Source: Nitrospira sp. (lineage in GTDB: Bacteria; Nitrospirota; Nitrospiria; Nitrospirales; Nitrospiraceae). Taken from it: a stretch of DNA of 64,000 bases. Location of the stretch: positions 27,495-91,494 of the forward strand of contig JACOEH010000017.1 in NCBI GenBank assembly GCA_024998685.1, given 5' to 3'. Under the pieces are notes generated by a model. The model did not search any database, was not told the DNA's origin, and saw only the letters and a program-made list of their open reading frames with translations. Shown here piece after piece: positions 8,495 through 19,259 of this stretch. The translations under genes were made by a program, and so were the position numbers. The stretch's first letter is position 1, and each line of letters begins with the position of its first letter.

Positions 8495-9532
8495 ATGAAA
8501 GCGTTAATGTCTCTCGGTGCACTGATTGGAGTAGCGGGACTTCTCCTGCTTGCAGGGATGATCTTCAATGTCATCCCTTCGAGCACTGTACGTTTAGTCG
8601 AAGGCTATATGCCGATGCAGATGCTTTTTGAGCTTACCTGTTTCGTCGCCGGCTTTGCAGGACTGAGCTATATGATGAGCGCTATGGGCATGCCGCTTTC
8701 TCGTTTTTGGCAGGGAATCGGCTTCTGGGCATTCATACTGCTTTATCTGAAATATCGCGTCTATCCACCGATCCCCTTCAGCGTCCGCGCCATGTATGGC
8801 ACCGTGTCTCTCGTCGCGGTCTTCATGTGGGTTTCGGCTAGTGAGGAAGATTGGAAAAAATTCAAACAGCCCATTATGAACGTACTGGACGCACAGACCG
8901 GGATGAATAAGCTTTTGCGTTACATGTATCTGGTACTTCTTCCAATTCTTATCGGTGGATTCTCTTACAACGCAATGATGCCGAAGTCCGAAGAACCCAT
9001 CGAGTTAAGAACGGTTCACCCGGCACCACCGGCCAGCACAAAGGTCCATGGTAAGACCTATACATTACAGACTTCGCAAAATCCATATCGAGTCAATCCA
9101 GAAGGAAAATACGATCAAGATTTCACGAACGCGAATATCGTCGAGCAAGGTATGGGTCGGTTGATGAAGCCCAATGCCAATCCGTGGGATGACAAAAATC
9201 AAGGCTACCTGAAGTATGTACGTGAAGGCGGAGAGATATTCTTCCAGAATTGTCATTTCTGTCATGGCGATAACCTGAACGGCCGCGGACTACATGCCTT
9301 CGCTTTCAACCCGATACCTGCAAACTTCACCGACCCAGGTACTATTGCCCAGCTGCAAGAAACCTTTATATTTTGGCGCGTTTCCAAGGGTGGTATTGGG
9401 TTGCCCAACGAAGGATTTCCATGGGCCTCAGTTATGCCGCCCTGGGAACAACATTTAACGGTTGATGAAATTTGGAAAGTAATTTTGTTCGAATATTGGC
9501 ACACCGGCTACTATCCACGGACCTGGGATTAG
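8495..9532 (+). CDS. Membrane-anchored monoheme cytochrome c
   Basis: A protein of 345 residues with an ATG start preceded by AAAGGGAG. About five hydrophobic segments fill residues 1-170 (for example LIGVAGLLLLAGMIFNVIP and YMYLVLLPILIGGFSYNAMM). A periplasmic cytochrome c domain follows with a single heme site, NCHFCHGDNLNG, near residue 255 and a probable Met ligand in SVMPPWEQ. It is 42 bases downstream of the diheme cytochrome and in the same direction, so the two are likely parts of one complex with the oxidase. The membrane part has no recognised family. Confidence 0.75.
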   Translation: MKALMSLGALIGVAGLLLLAGMIFNVIPSSTVRLVEGYMPMQMLFELTCFVAGFAGLSYMMSAMGMPLSRFWQGIGFWAFILLYLKYRVYPPIPFSVRAMYGTVSLVAVFMWVSASEEDWKKFKQPIMNVLDAQTGMNKLLRYMYLVLLPILIGGFSYNAMMPKSEEPIELRTVHPAPPASTKVHGKTYTLQTSQNPYRVNPEGKYDQDFTNANIVEQGMGRLMKPNANPWDDKNQGYLKYVREGGEIFFQNCHFCHGDNLNGRGLHAFAFNPIPANFTDPGTIAQLQETFIFWRVSKGGIGLPNEGFPWASVMPPWEQHLTVDEIWKVILFEYWHTGYYPRTWD

Positions 9533-9574
9533 TCGCCATACTCTTAAGGAATGCCAAACCCGACATAAGAAATA

Positions 9575-11365
9575 ATGAAGATGAGGCTAAACATGATGGA
9601 CAGCATAACTCAGAAGGCCGGAATCATAGCGGCTGCTGCCTTCGGAGTCGTTCTGGTGTCTAGTGCAGGCTATTCGATTGTTTCAGCGCAAGGGCTCCCT
9701 GAAGGTTTTAAGAAGGGGGATCTCGCTCCTGAACCGTCGGCAGAAATGATTGAAGCGGGAAAGCGAGTCTATTTCACCAAGTGTGTGTGGTGTCATGGAG
9801 TGGATGGAGCCGGAGACGGACCTGGAGCTGATCGACTCTGGCCTCGCCCGCGGAATTTCAATCAAGGGACTTTTAAAATTCGCCACACTGCGAGCGGCGA
9901 ACTTCCATTGTTTGACGCTAAAAAACCTGTCCCTGGTCAAAATGATCTTTTTGAGACGGTTACTCATGGGCTTCCAGGCTCTGCCATGCCACCTTGGGAA
10001 GGTATTCTGACTGAAGAACAGCGCCTTCAGGTGTTGTCCTTTGTCACCACTCAACTGGTCAAGGATCGGAAATTTACGGATAAACAGACTGAAACTCAAA
10101 CGGTATTACAGTTGGCTGAACTCAAGGCCAAACCGGCAACCGATGAAAGCAAAAAGCGCGGTTCCGAACTCGTCGTCGAGAAGAAGTGTGTCGAATGTCA
10201 CGGCATGGAAGGGCGCGGTGATGGGAATGCTTTTAATTTGAAAGACGATTGGGGATTTTCGATCCAGCCGGCCGATTGGCACAAGTGCTGGAACTTCCGT
10301 GGTAGCCGTCAGGATCCATATAATGTGGGCAACATCTTCAGAACCTTTTCGACAGGGGTCAACGGTACTCCGATGCCCTCGTTTGCGGATAACACGACGG
10401 TGGATGAACGATGGGATATCGCGAACTTTGTGAATTCTCTCTGTGAAAGGGATGCGCTGGGCAATCCGCTTCCGATCGACCCACTGACTGACAAGCCGAA
10501 GATCAATTTCGTGATTCCCTCCGATATGGTCGAAGGAGAAATCCCGACCGACATCGGACATGAGGCCTGGCAAAAAGCTCCGAAGCGTTACGTGGCTATG
10601 GGTGGGCAGATTACCCACAAGCCGAGAAACTTTGTGAATCGAATTGACGACATCTGGGTGCGGTCGCTCTACAACGATAAATCAATCGTCTATCTTCTCG
10701 AGTGGGATGACCGAACGAAGAGTGTGGCTGAAGGCAAACTTCCATGGGCCCCGACTCAAGTCAATATTGATGTCAAAGAGCAGGATCCAAAGACTGGTGA
10801 GGAAGGGTCGATCGCAGCGCACCAAAATAACTACACGGTGTACAACGATGCGATCGCTATTGAAACTGCTGTGAAATGGAAGGAGCTGCCGGCTCCAATC
10901 AAGCCTCGCTATCTGTTCGGGACGAACGACCAATTCCCGGTTGATATCGTCAAGTGGGAGGCCGACGGATCTCTCAGGGCGTTCAAAGGTACAGGCTGGG
11001 ATAAGGATTTCGAAGAACGCGATAACTATGAAGAGAGTATGAAGCTCTTAAAGGGCGAATGGAAGGATGGTCGCTGGTATGTGATGATCCAACGTCCGCT
11101 GGGGAATAAGAAGGACCAAGATTATGACGAAGATACCTTCTTCGAAGTAGGACAATACATTCCGACCGTGTTCTTCGCATGGGATGGTCATAATGGCGAT
11201 GCTGGACGAAAGATGGCGGTCTCCGCATTCTTTTATACATTCATGAATCCACCGATTCCCCGTGAGACATATATCTATCCGGCGGTCATTGCCGTCGGAG
11301 TTGTGTTGCTGGAAGGATGGGTTTTGACTCGTCGTGCCAATAAGAAAAAAGGTAAGACGCTGTAG
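9575..11365 (+). CDS. Diheme cytochrome c fused to ethylbenzene-dehydrogenase-type heme b domain
   Basis: A protein of 596 residues. A signal peptide (cleavage near SAQG) leads into two cytochrome c domains with CVWCHGVDGAGDG and CVECHGMEGRGDG. From about residue 310 follows an EB_dh-like heme-binding domain (GHEAWQKAPKRYVAMGGQ, AWDGHNGDAGRKMAVSAF). A single C-terminal helix (IYPAVIAVGVVLLEGWVL) ends in a basic tail, giving an anchored periplasmic protein. The EB_dh fold is that of gamma subunits in the DMSO-reductase type II family, which includes NxrC candidates. The start may be ATG 9575, 9593 or 9596. A link between NXR-type donors and the oxidase is inferred from this fusion. Confidence 0.75.
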   Translation: MKMRLNMMDSITQKAGIIAAAAFGVVLVSSAGYSIVSAQGLPEGFKKGDLAPEPSAEMIEAGKRVYFTKCVWCHGVDGAGDGPGADRLWPRPRNFNQGTFKIRHTASGELPLFDAKKPVPGQNDLFETVTHGLPGSAMPPWEGILTEEQRLQVLSFVTTQLVKDRKFTDKQTETQTVLQLAELKAKPATDESKKRGSELVVEKKCVECHGMEGRGDGNAFNLKDDWGFSIQPADWHKCWNFRGSRQDPYNVGNIFRTFSTGVNGTPMPSFADNTTVDERWDIANFVNSLCERDALGNPLPIDPLTDKPKINFVIPSDMVEGEIPTDIGHEAWQKAPKRYVAMGGQITHKPRNFVNRIDDIWVRSLYNDKSIVYLLEWDDRTKSVAEGKLPWAPTQVNIDVKEQDPKTGEEGSIAAHQNNYTVYNDAIAIETAVKWKELPAPIKPRYLFGTNDQFPVDIVKWEADGSLRAFKGTGWDKDFEERDNYEESMKLLKGEWKDGRWYVMIQRPLGNKKDQDYDEDTFFEVGQYIPTVFFAWDGHNGDAGRKMAVSAFFYTFMNPPIPRETYIYPAVIAVGVVLLEGWVLTRRANKKKGKTL

Positions 11366-11404
11366 CATTTCTTAGCGACACGCTTCAGGCGCAGTCAAGA
11401 GATA

Positions 11405-11438
11405 GAGGGGGTGGGGAGACCTACCCCCTCTTTTTTTT
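11405..11438 (+). terminator. Rho-independent terminator of the oxidase cluster
   Basis: An 11-base stem (gagggggtggg / cctaccccctc, with G-T pairing allowed) around a short loop is followed by eight Ts. It lies 40 bases after the cytochrome/EB_dh gene and marks the end of the respiratory operon before mobA. Confidence 0.85.
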
Positions 11439-11456
11439 CAAAGAAGTCATACGTTC

Positions 11457-12074
11457 ATGATTGCTGATGTGACGGGCGTACTGCTGGCCGGTGGAAAGAG
11501 CAGGAGGATGGGAGAAGACAAGCGATTTATCCTTGTCGGTCAGCGGACCCTCTTTGAGCGGAGCTGCGCTGTTCTCCGTGATTTGTTCGAGCATGTATGT
11601 GTCGTCATTGCTCAAGACAGTCCGTCGTTCCAAGCAGACGTACCGGTGGTCCGGGATCTTATTCCGGACTGTGGAAGCCTTGGGGGATTGTACACGGGTC
11701 TTCGTTTGGCGAAGACCCAACATGTTTTCCTCACGGCCTGCGATATGCCGTTCCTGAACCCGGATGTCGTTCGGTATATGGTTCGGCTGAAAGACCAAGC
11801 TGATATTGTCATCTGTCGTTGGGCGACTCGTCTGCAGCCAGCCCATGCGGTGTATGGCCGAGGCTGCCTTCCCGTTATTGAGGAAATGATCACCCTCCAC
11901 AATAAGAAGATTTACAGCATGATAGATCACCCCGCTCTTCGCGTACGCGTGATTGCCGAAGGGGAGATCAGGCAAATCGACCACGATGGGCGTTCCATGT
12001 TCAATGTCAATACGCCATCCGATTTGGAACAGGCTCGATCAGTGCACGATGCTGATACGGGTCTCGGATCATAG
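11457..12074 (+). CDS. mobA: Molybdenum cofactor guanylyltransferase
   Basis: A protein of 205 residues with the nucleotidyltransferase signature LLAGGKSRRMGEDK at residues 9-22 and a metal-binding CDMPFLNPDVV near residue 100. MobA attaches GMP to molybdopterin, giving the MGD form used by DMSO-reductase family enzymes, in the cytoplasm. The length matches the family. A Nitrospira needs bis-MGD for nitrite oxidoreductase, so placement between the oxidase cluster and housekeeping genes makes sense but is not an operon with NXR. It starts just after the terminator; no strong ribosome site is visible. Confidence 0.88.
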   Translation: MIADVTGVLLAGGKSRRMGEDKRFILVGQRTLFERSCAVLRDLFEHVCVVIAQDSPSFQADVPVVRDLIPDCGSLGGLYTGLRLAKTQHVFLTACDMPFLNPDVVRYMVRLKDQADIVICRWATRLQPAHAVYGRGCLPVIEEMITLHNKKIYSMIDHPALRVRVIAEGEIRQIDHDGRSMFNVNTPSDLEQARSVHDADTGLGS

Positions 12075-12089
12075 TGTTTGAGGAGACAA

Positions 12090-13094
12090 GTGAAACGCAC
12101 TATCCTTATTGTTCATCCCGGTGCGCTTGGGGATGTCCTGCTGGCTGTTCCAGCGATAAGGAACCTAAGCAGGAAGTTTTCTCAGCATGAGACCGTACTC
12201 ATAGCTGCTGCAGCCGTGGGCCGACTACTATCGGAATGTGGAGTGATTGACGATTGGATTCCATTGGAAGGGCAAGCGTGTCTAGGATTGTTTTCAGACA
12301 CGGTATCAATCACGGAAGAATTACAATCATGGTTGAACCGATGTGATGCGGCTGTGGTCTGGACGGAAGACAAAGACGGCGCCCTTGGTTTCTTATTTCA
12401 AAAATTCTGCATAGCGTGGGTTCAGATTCAGTCGCCATTTTCTCCGGTATTACGGGCGAGGCATCAGAGCAACCGCTTTCTTGAGACGCTGGGTGAAACG
12501 GCGGGAGATATTTCATCGGAGAGAACGGTACAAGTTCCTCCCCATCTCTTGGAGCAGGGTAAAGACTATCTTGAGGCGCTGAGGATCTCACGCGATCGAT
12601 CGCTGGCCCTTGTACATCCGGGGAGTGGAAGCGTTCATAAATGCCTTGAACCCAGAAGAATGGCCTCGCTGATTGAACAGTTGCGGCGAGGAGGGGTGTG
12701 CCCGCTGATCTTGGAGGGACCAGCGGATCAAGATGCCGTTGGCCATGCACTGCAGTTTATGAGTAAGCCACCTCTTGTTCTCAGAAACCTTGATCTTTCC
12801 CAGCTTGCGGGAGTACTTGCGCAGGTCACGTTCTATATCGGTCATGATTCGGGTGTGACCCATTTGTCCGCTTTGTTGGGTGTACCGACTATTGCCTTAT
12901 TCGGTCCAACAGACCCGCAGCGGTGGGCATCACATGGTCGCCATGTGACGATCTTGCGTGGGGCACCCTGTATTTGCGAGTCGTGGGAAACAGTTAAAAG
13001 GTGCGCGGAGAAACCCTGTCTTAAAGTGCCGATCGAAGAGATTCAGATGGCATCGGGACTTGCGATGGAGGAAGAGCAGTGCAAACCCTCGTAA
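12090..13094 (+). CDS. Glycosyltransferase family 9 (heptosyltransferase-like)
   Basis: The ORF track starts at TTG 12078, but AGGAG at 12081-12085 fits GTG 12090, giving MKRTILIVHPGALGDVLLAV and 334 residues. GT9 marks are the N-terminal HPGALGDVLLAVPAIRNL, a central LVHPGSGSVHKCLEPRRM and the C-terminal donor site GHDSGVTHLSALLGVPT-IALFGPTDPQRW. Members such as WaaC and WaaF transfer heptose to the lipopolysaccharide core from ADP-heptose; the exact acceptor here is unknown. It begins 15 bases after mobA and probably shares its transcript. Confidence 0.82.
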   Translation: MKRTILIVHPGALGDVLLAVPAIRNLSRKFSQHETVLIAAAAVGRLLSECGVIDDWIPLEGQACLGLFSDTVSITEELQSWLNRCDAAVVWTEDKDGALGFLFQKFCIAWVQIQSPFSPVLRARHQSNRFLETLGETAGDISSERTVQVPPHLLEQGKDYLEALRISRDRSLALVHPGSGSVHKCLEPRRMASLIEQLRRGGVCPLILEGPADQDAVGHALQFMSKPPLVLRNLDLSQLAGVLAQVTFYIGHDSGVTHLSALLGVPTIALFGPTDPQRWASHGRHVTILRGAPCICESWETVKRCAEKPCLKVPIEEIQMASGLAMEEEQCKPS

Positions 13095-13186
13095 TTCCAG
13101 ATGAACCGCCTTGTCTCTCGCTGCTTCATAATGTTAGAGTGCTCCGTTGTTTTTCCCTTCATTCGTAGGGACTTAGGAGAATCGTT

Positions 13187-14911
13187 TTGTCGCAAGGTAT
13201 CGTGCAAGCAAAGGTAACTACCGCACTGCTCACTGCCCTCAATGGAGCCAAGCAGAAGGGGCAATTGAAAACGGACGTATGGCCCCCTCTCACGCTGGAT
13301 GCGCCTAAGCGTCCAGAGTGGGGTGACTTGGCTAACACAGTCGCCATGTCTTTGGCCTCCTCTGAGCACAAGGCGCCTCATGATATCGCCCAAATCATCG
13401 TCGAAAATCTTCCTCAGAAAGAGCAGCTGTTTGATCGTGTGGAAATCGTCCGTCCCGGTTTCTTGAATCTTACGGTGAAACCGGCTCTCTGGCAGGAGGT
13501 TCTCCGTGAAATCGAGTTACAGGGGGGTCGCTATGGCCAGGCAGCTATCGGGACCGGTCGTCGAGTATTGGTTGAGTATGTAAGTGCAAATCCGACCGGT
13601 CCGTTGCATGTCGGCCATGGCAGGGGGGCGGCGGTCGGGCACGCAGTTGTCCGATTACTGAATGCGATCGGATACGATGCCGTAGGCGAGTACTATGTCA
13701 ACGACGCAGGACGACAGATGAAATTGTTGGGGGCATCTGTTTATGCCCGTTACCAAGAGTTGTCGGGGCGGTCTGTCGAGTTTCCTGAGGACGGCTATCA
13801 TGGCTCGTACATCACATCTGTGGCGCAACAGCTCAAGGAGCAACTCGACCTCGTAGCCGGTGAACTGACTCCTGCCGACCTTGAGGCTCGCTGCCGATCA
13901 CTTGCCTATCAGAAACTGCTAGGACTGATCCGTGACGACCTCCGGTCATTTGGTATCGAGATCCAATCCTGGTTCAGCGAAGCGTCGCTTCTAGAGTCCA
14001 AAGCCATCGAGCGGGCTCTGGATGAATTGAAAGCCCGCGAACTCCTGTTTCAACAGGATGGTGCGTGGTGGTTTCGGGCGTCCGTGTACGGCGACGAAAA
14101 AGACCGTGTCGTCAAGAAGCAAGACGGGGAGTATACGTACTTAGCCTCCGATATCGCCTATCACTATGACAAGCTGAGGCGTGGCTATGATCTGTTGATC
14201 GATGTCTTCGGTGCCGACCACCATGGGTATATTCCACGCATGCAAGCCGTCATGCAGGCCTATGGACATCCAAAAGATCGTCTCCAAGTCGTGCTGGTCC
14301 AGTTGGTGAAGCTGTTGAGGAATGAAGTGGAAGTGAAGATGTCCAAGCGGACCGGGGAATTCATTACGATGCGGGAAGTCATCGATGAGGTCGGAGCCGA
14401 TGCCGCCAAGTTCTATTTTTTGATGCGGGATTCCAAGACTCATCTGGAGTTCGATCTGGAGTTGGCGAAGCAACGGTCCGCCGACAATCCGGTGTACTAC
14501 GTCCAATATGCCCATGCGAGGATCTGCAGTCTCTGGCGTGTGGCTTCCGAAAGGGGAATGGCCCGTCCGTCCGCAGCGGAGACGGACCTGACTGTGTTGA
14601 CTGATCCCGATGAATTAGGGTTGATCAAAAAACTTTCCGCCTACCCTGAAATGATTCAAGCCAGCGCGTTGGCCTTTGAGCCGCATCGAGTGACGTATTA
14701 TCTCCAACAATTGGCGGCGCAGCTGCATACGTTTTATAACAAGCACCGCGTGTTGCCTCCAGCGACCGATCAGGAGCATGCCGAGTCGGCTTCCGTCGAA
14801 GTCCTGACGCCCAAACGGACTGCGGCGCGACTGGTCTTGATGGGGGCGGTCCAGCACGTTCTGAGAAACGGACTCAACGTGCTCGGCATCTCGGCGCCCG
14901 AGCATATGTAG
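13187..14911 (+). CDS. argS: Arginyl-tRNA synthetase
   Basis: Class I aminoacyl-tRNA synthetase that charges tRNA-Arg. TTG 13187 has AGGAGA eight bases upstream. The order is normal: N-terminal additional domain (about residues 1-115), Rossmann catalytic core with the HIGH-type ANPTGPLHVGHGRGA near residue 135, KMSKRTG near residue 385, and a C-terminal DALR anticodon-binding domain ending HVLRNGLNVLGI. At 574 residues it is the usual size. A single-copy essential gene; nothing odd. Confidence 0.95.
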   Translation: MSQGIVQAKVTTALLTALNGAKQKGQLKTDVWPPLTLDAPKRPEWGDLANTVAMSLASSEHKAPHDIAQIIVENLPQKEQLFDRVEIVRPGFLNLTVKPALWQEVLREIELQGGRYGQAAIGTGRRVLVEYVSANPTGPLHVGHGRGAAVGHAVVRLLNAIGYDAVGEYYVNDAGRQMKLLGASVYARYQELSGRSVEFPEDGYHGSYITSVAQQLKEQLDLVAGELTPADLEARCRSLAYQKLLGLIRDDLRSFGIEIQSWFSEASLLESKAIERALDELKARELLFQQDGAWWFRASVYGDEKDRVVKKQDGEYTYLASDIAYHYDKLRRGYDLLIDVFGADHHGYIPRMQAVMQAYGHPKDRLQVVLVQLVKLLRNEVEVKMSKRTGEFITMREVIDEVGADAAKFYFLMRDSKTHLEFDLELAKQRSADNPVYYVQYAHARICSLWRVASERGMARPSAAETDLTVLTDPDELGLIKKLSAYPEMIQASALAFEPHRVTYYLQQLAAQLHTFYNKHRVLPPATDQEHAESASVEVLTPKRTAARLVLMGAVQHVLRNGLNVLGISAPEHM

Positions 14912-14927
14912 CGGTCGGACCCCATAA

Positions 14928-16106
<1,179 letters not shown>

Positions 16107-16124
16107 AAGGAGGGGATTTGCTCG

Positions 16125-16475
16125 ATGTTGATGGAATCGATTGCATGGGCTCAGGAGACGGGGGGAGGCGGCTCACCCGCCAGCGGAGGGGCGGGCGGAA
16201 TCCTATCCCTGATTCCGTTCCTCTTGATCTTTATCATTTTTTATTTTCTTCTGATTCGGCCTCAACAGAAGAAGCAAAAGCAACAGCAGTCGTTGTTGGA
16301 CGCGGTGAAGAAGGGCGACAAGGTGGTCACGACGTCGGGGATCTGGGGCACCATCACCAACATGGGAAAAGAGACCGTGACGCTGCAGATTGCCGATAAT
16401 ACCAAGATCAAAATGCAGCGCGAGAATATTGCGCGCATACGCGCAGAGGATGAAGACAAAGAAAAAGAGTCCTAG
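16125..16475 (+). CDS. yajC: Preprotein translocase accessory subunit YajC
   Basis: A membrane protein of 116 residues: a short Gly/Ser-rich N-terminus, one helix (LSLIPFLLIFIIFYFLLI) followed at once by RPQQKKQKQQ, then the YajC cytoplasmic domain (VKKGDKVVTTSGIWGTI). An AAAGGAGG site lies upstream. YajC associates with SecDF and SecYEG at the inner membrane. It sits between tgt and secD, its classical location. Confidence 0.93.
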   Translation: MLMESIAWAQETGGGGSPASGGAGGILSLIPFLLIFIIFYFLLIRPQQKKQKQQQSLLDAVKKGDKVVTTSGIWGTITNMGKETVTLQIADNTKIKMQRENIARIRAEDEDKEKES

Positions 16476-16502
16476 TCAATGGGATAAGGGGTCGCAGACG
16501 AC

Positions 16503-18140
16503 ATGAAAAAAGTAAGCGGGCGGCTATGGTTATTAACGCTGGTCATTGTGGCATCGGTCGTGGCCTTTCTGCCGTCTTATCAGCCGGTGTATCAGAGCTT
16601 GCCGAGTTGGGCGAAAGGAATTCTCCCGAACAAGGGAATTACGTTAGGGCTGGATTTGCAGGGCGGTATCCACATGGTCTTGGAAGTGGATGAGGACCGT
16701 GCCGTGGAAATCGCGGTCGACCGTTCTATGACTGCGCTGCAGGACCTCATCGCCGAGAAGAAGATCGCAGTCGACTCGGTCAAGAGAACCGGGCACGATC
16801 AAATCACGATTCAGCTGCAGAATCCCGATGCCAAAGATCCGGCTCAAAAGTTGATCGATAACTTCCCCATTTTTATAGGCAAGGAGTCAGGGGGGGCGAC
16901 GAATACGGTGGTGTGGGAGCTTCGTGATGTGGAATCCAAGAGAATTAAGGACTCCGCCATCAACCAAGCTCTGGAAACCATCAGAAATCGGATCGATCAG
17001 TTCGGCGTCGCAGAGCCGATCGTTCAGCGGCAAGGGTTGAAGCAGATCGTTGTCCAGCTGCCCGGAGTCAAGGATCCGAAACGCGCCAAGGATCTGATCA
17101 AGGAGACGGCGCTGCTCGAGTTCAAGATGTTGGACGAAGACATCCGACTCGATTTGCCTGCGCGTGTTCCGAAGGACAAGGAAGCGGAAGTGCTTCAGCA
17201 ATTTGCGGGCCAGTTGCCGGAAGCGGACCAAATTTTATTCGAGCGAATGATCGATAAGGATACCGGCCTCGAATATCGCATTCCTTACGTGGTCAAAAAA
17301 CGGGTCATGCTGACCGGCGATGTGCTGAGCGATGCGCGGGTCGCCATCGGTCAATTCAATGATTCGTATGTGTCCATCACGTTCGACGCCAAAGGAGGGC
17401 AGGAATTCGAACGGATTACGGCCGAGAACGTCAAGAAACGTATGGCCGTCGTTCTCGATAACACGATCTATTCGGCGCCGGTCATCCAAGAACGTATTTC
17501 AGGGGGACGTGCGCAGATTACCGGGACCTTCACCACGCAGGAGGCCAATGATTTGGCGATTGTTCTGCGGGCGGGTGCTCTGCCGGCCCCGCTGAAGATC
17601 GTGCAGGATCTGACGGTCGGTCCGTCCCTCGGCCAGGATTCTATCGATAAGGGGGTCAGAGCGACTCTTATCGCCGGGATCATGGTGGTGATCTTCATGA
17701 TCGTGTATTACCGTCTGTCCGGGCTGATCGCGGACTTTGCCCTGGTGTTGAATCTCGTGTGTCTGATGGGCGCGCTGTCCGCTCTGACCGCCACGTTGAC
17801 TCTGCCTGGAATCGCCGGGATCGTGCTGACGATCGGCATGGGTGTCGATTCGAACGTCTTGATTTTCGAGCGCATTCGTGAAGAAATCCGTGGTGGAAAA
17901 GCCGTACGATCGGCAATCGACGCGGGTTACGACAAAGCGTTCCTGACGATCGTCGACTCGCACGTCACGACGTTGATCACCGGGGTTGCTCTGTTTTTGT
18001 TCGGAACCGGGCCGATCAAAGGTTTTGCCGTGACATTGTGCCTGGGCATCGCCATCAACCTCTTCACGGCGTTGGTCGGGACAAAAGTGATTTTTGATCT
18101 GTTGTATCATCGACAACGAGTCGAGGTATTGAGCATCTAA
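16503..18140 (+). CDS. secD: Protein translocase subunit SecD
   Basis: SecD works with SecF to use proton motive force in the late steps of Sec export. The 545-residue product has an N-terminal helix, the LGLDLQGGIHMVLEV motif at about residue 45, a large periplasmic region, and six helices in the C-terminal third with GIVLTIGMGVDSNVLIFERIREE, which carries key charged residues. SecF begins within 70 bases. Confidence 0.96.
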   Translation: MKKVSGRLWLLTLVIVASVVAFLPSYQPVYQSLPSWAKGILPNKGITLGLDLQGGIHMVLEVDEDRAVEIAVDRSMTALQDLIAEKKIAVDSVKRTGHDQITIQLQNPDAKDPAQKLIDNFPIFIGKESGGATNTVVWELRDVESKRIKDSAINQALETIRNRIDQFGVAEPIVQRQGLKQIVVQLPGVKDPKRAKDLIKETALLEFKMLDEDIRLDLPARVPKDKEAEVLQQFAGQLPEADQILFERMIDKDTGLEYRIPYVVKKRVMLTGDVLSDARVAIGQFNDSYVSITFDAKGGQEFERITAENVKKRMAVVLDNTIYSAPVIQERISGGRAQITGTFTTQEANDLAIVLRAGALPAPLKIVQDLTVGPSLGQDSIDKGVRATLIAGIMVVIFMIVYYRLSGLIADFALVLNLVCLMGALSALTATLTLPGIAGIVLTIGMGVDSNVLIFERIREEIRGGKAVRSAIDAGYDKAFLTIVDSHVTTLITGVALFLFGTGPIKGFAVTLCLGIAINLFTALVGTKVIFDLLYHRQRVEVLSI

Positions 18141-18202
18141 CGATGAAGCCGTCAGCGATCAGCCATCAGGGGGAGACTCAGGGTTATCAAAAGGGAGCTC
18201 GC

Positions 18203-19120
18203 ATGTTAGAGATTCTCGGGAAGACCAACATTGATTTCATAGGCAAGCGCAAGTACTCCGTTCTCTTTTCAGGGATCATGGTCTTGCTCGGGCTCATCGC
18301 GCTTGTCCAGATTGCGCGGGGTGCCGCGAATCTCGGCATCGACTTTGCCGGAGGGACAGCCGTCCAACTCAAGTTCGAGCAGCCTGTTCGGATCGATGAA
18401 GCCCGTAAAGCCCTGGAGACCAACGGCCTGAGTGATGTGGAACTGCAGGAATTCGGACAGGACAACAAGCTCCTCATTCGAGTGAAGGCTTCAACGACGA
18501 TCGAAGAAAAGACGGCGGAACGTGTCGTGGGAATCTTCACCAAAGAGTTTCCGAACAACAAGTTCGTGGTGGACTCAACGACCGAGATCGGGCCGACCAT
18601 CGGCAAGAAGCTTCAAGAGGATGCGCTCGTGGCCGTCGTCGTTTCATTCGCGGGTATTATCCTGTACATTGCGGCACGATTCGAACTCCGGTTCGGTGTA
18701 GCGGCTGCGTTGGCGACATTCCATGACGTCTTGGCCGTGATCGGGGCGTTCTATCTCTTAGACAAAGAAATTACCCTCCTGATCGTGACGGCGCTGTTGA
18801 CGCTGGCCGGCTATTCCTTAACCGATACCGTCGTCGTGTTCGACCGGATCAGGGAGAATCTCAAGTTGCGTCGACGCGAGAATGAAGAAACGACGATCAA
18901 CAGCGCCATCAATCAGGTGTTGAGCCGCACGATTGTGACCAGTTTGACGGTCGTGATTGTCCTCATTCCCCTGACCGTGGCCGGCGGAGAAGTTCTGCAT
19001 GATTTTTCGCTTGCGCTGCTTTGGGGTGTGATTTTCGGCACCTATTCATCGATATTCGTTGCCAGCCCACTCGTGCTCTTATGGCCAGGAACGTCGGGTC
19101 GACTCTTGAAACGCGGCTGA
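18203..19120 (+). CDS. secF: Protein translocase subunit SecF
   Basis: Partner of SecD. The ORF track begins at 18143, but those first 20 residues are low-complexity and unlike SecF; AAAAGGGAG precedes ATG 18203, which opens MLEILGKTNIDFIGKRKY, a standard SecF beginning, and 305 residues. Features are LGIDFAGGTAVQLKF, six helices, and SLTDTVVVFDRIRENL. It closes the yajC-secD-secF run. Confidence 0.94.
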   Translation: MLEILGKTNIDFIGKRKYSVLFSGIMVLLGLIALVQIARGAANLGIDFAGGTAVQLKFEQPVRIDEARKALETNGLSDVELQEFGQDNKLLIRVKASTTIEEKTAERVVGIFTKEFPNNKFVVDSTTEIGPTIGKKLQEDALVAVVVSFAGIILYIAARFELRFGVAAALATFHDVLAVIGAFYLLDKEITLLIVTALLTLAGYSLTDTVVVFDRIRENLKLRRRENEETTINSAINQVLSRTIVTSLTVVIVLIPLTVAGGEVLHDFSLALLWGVIFGTYSSIFVASPLVLLWPGTSGRLLKRG

Positions 19121-19259
19121 GCGAATGATGGAATAGAGCGGTGCGCGGGGCTTGTCTGTCCCGTACCGTCGGTGATGAGCGTTGAGCGCCCCATCATCGA
19201 CTTACGACGCGAGCGCTTTCTCACAAAGAAACACCGCTTTCACGTTCTGTGGTGTAGCC

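Noticed and set aside
18143-18202. N-terminal extension of SecF from the ORF track
   Set aside because: A ribosome site fits ATG 18203 and the extension is low-complexity and unlike SecF.
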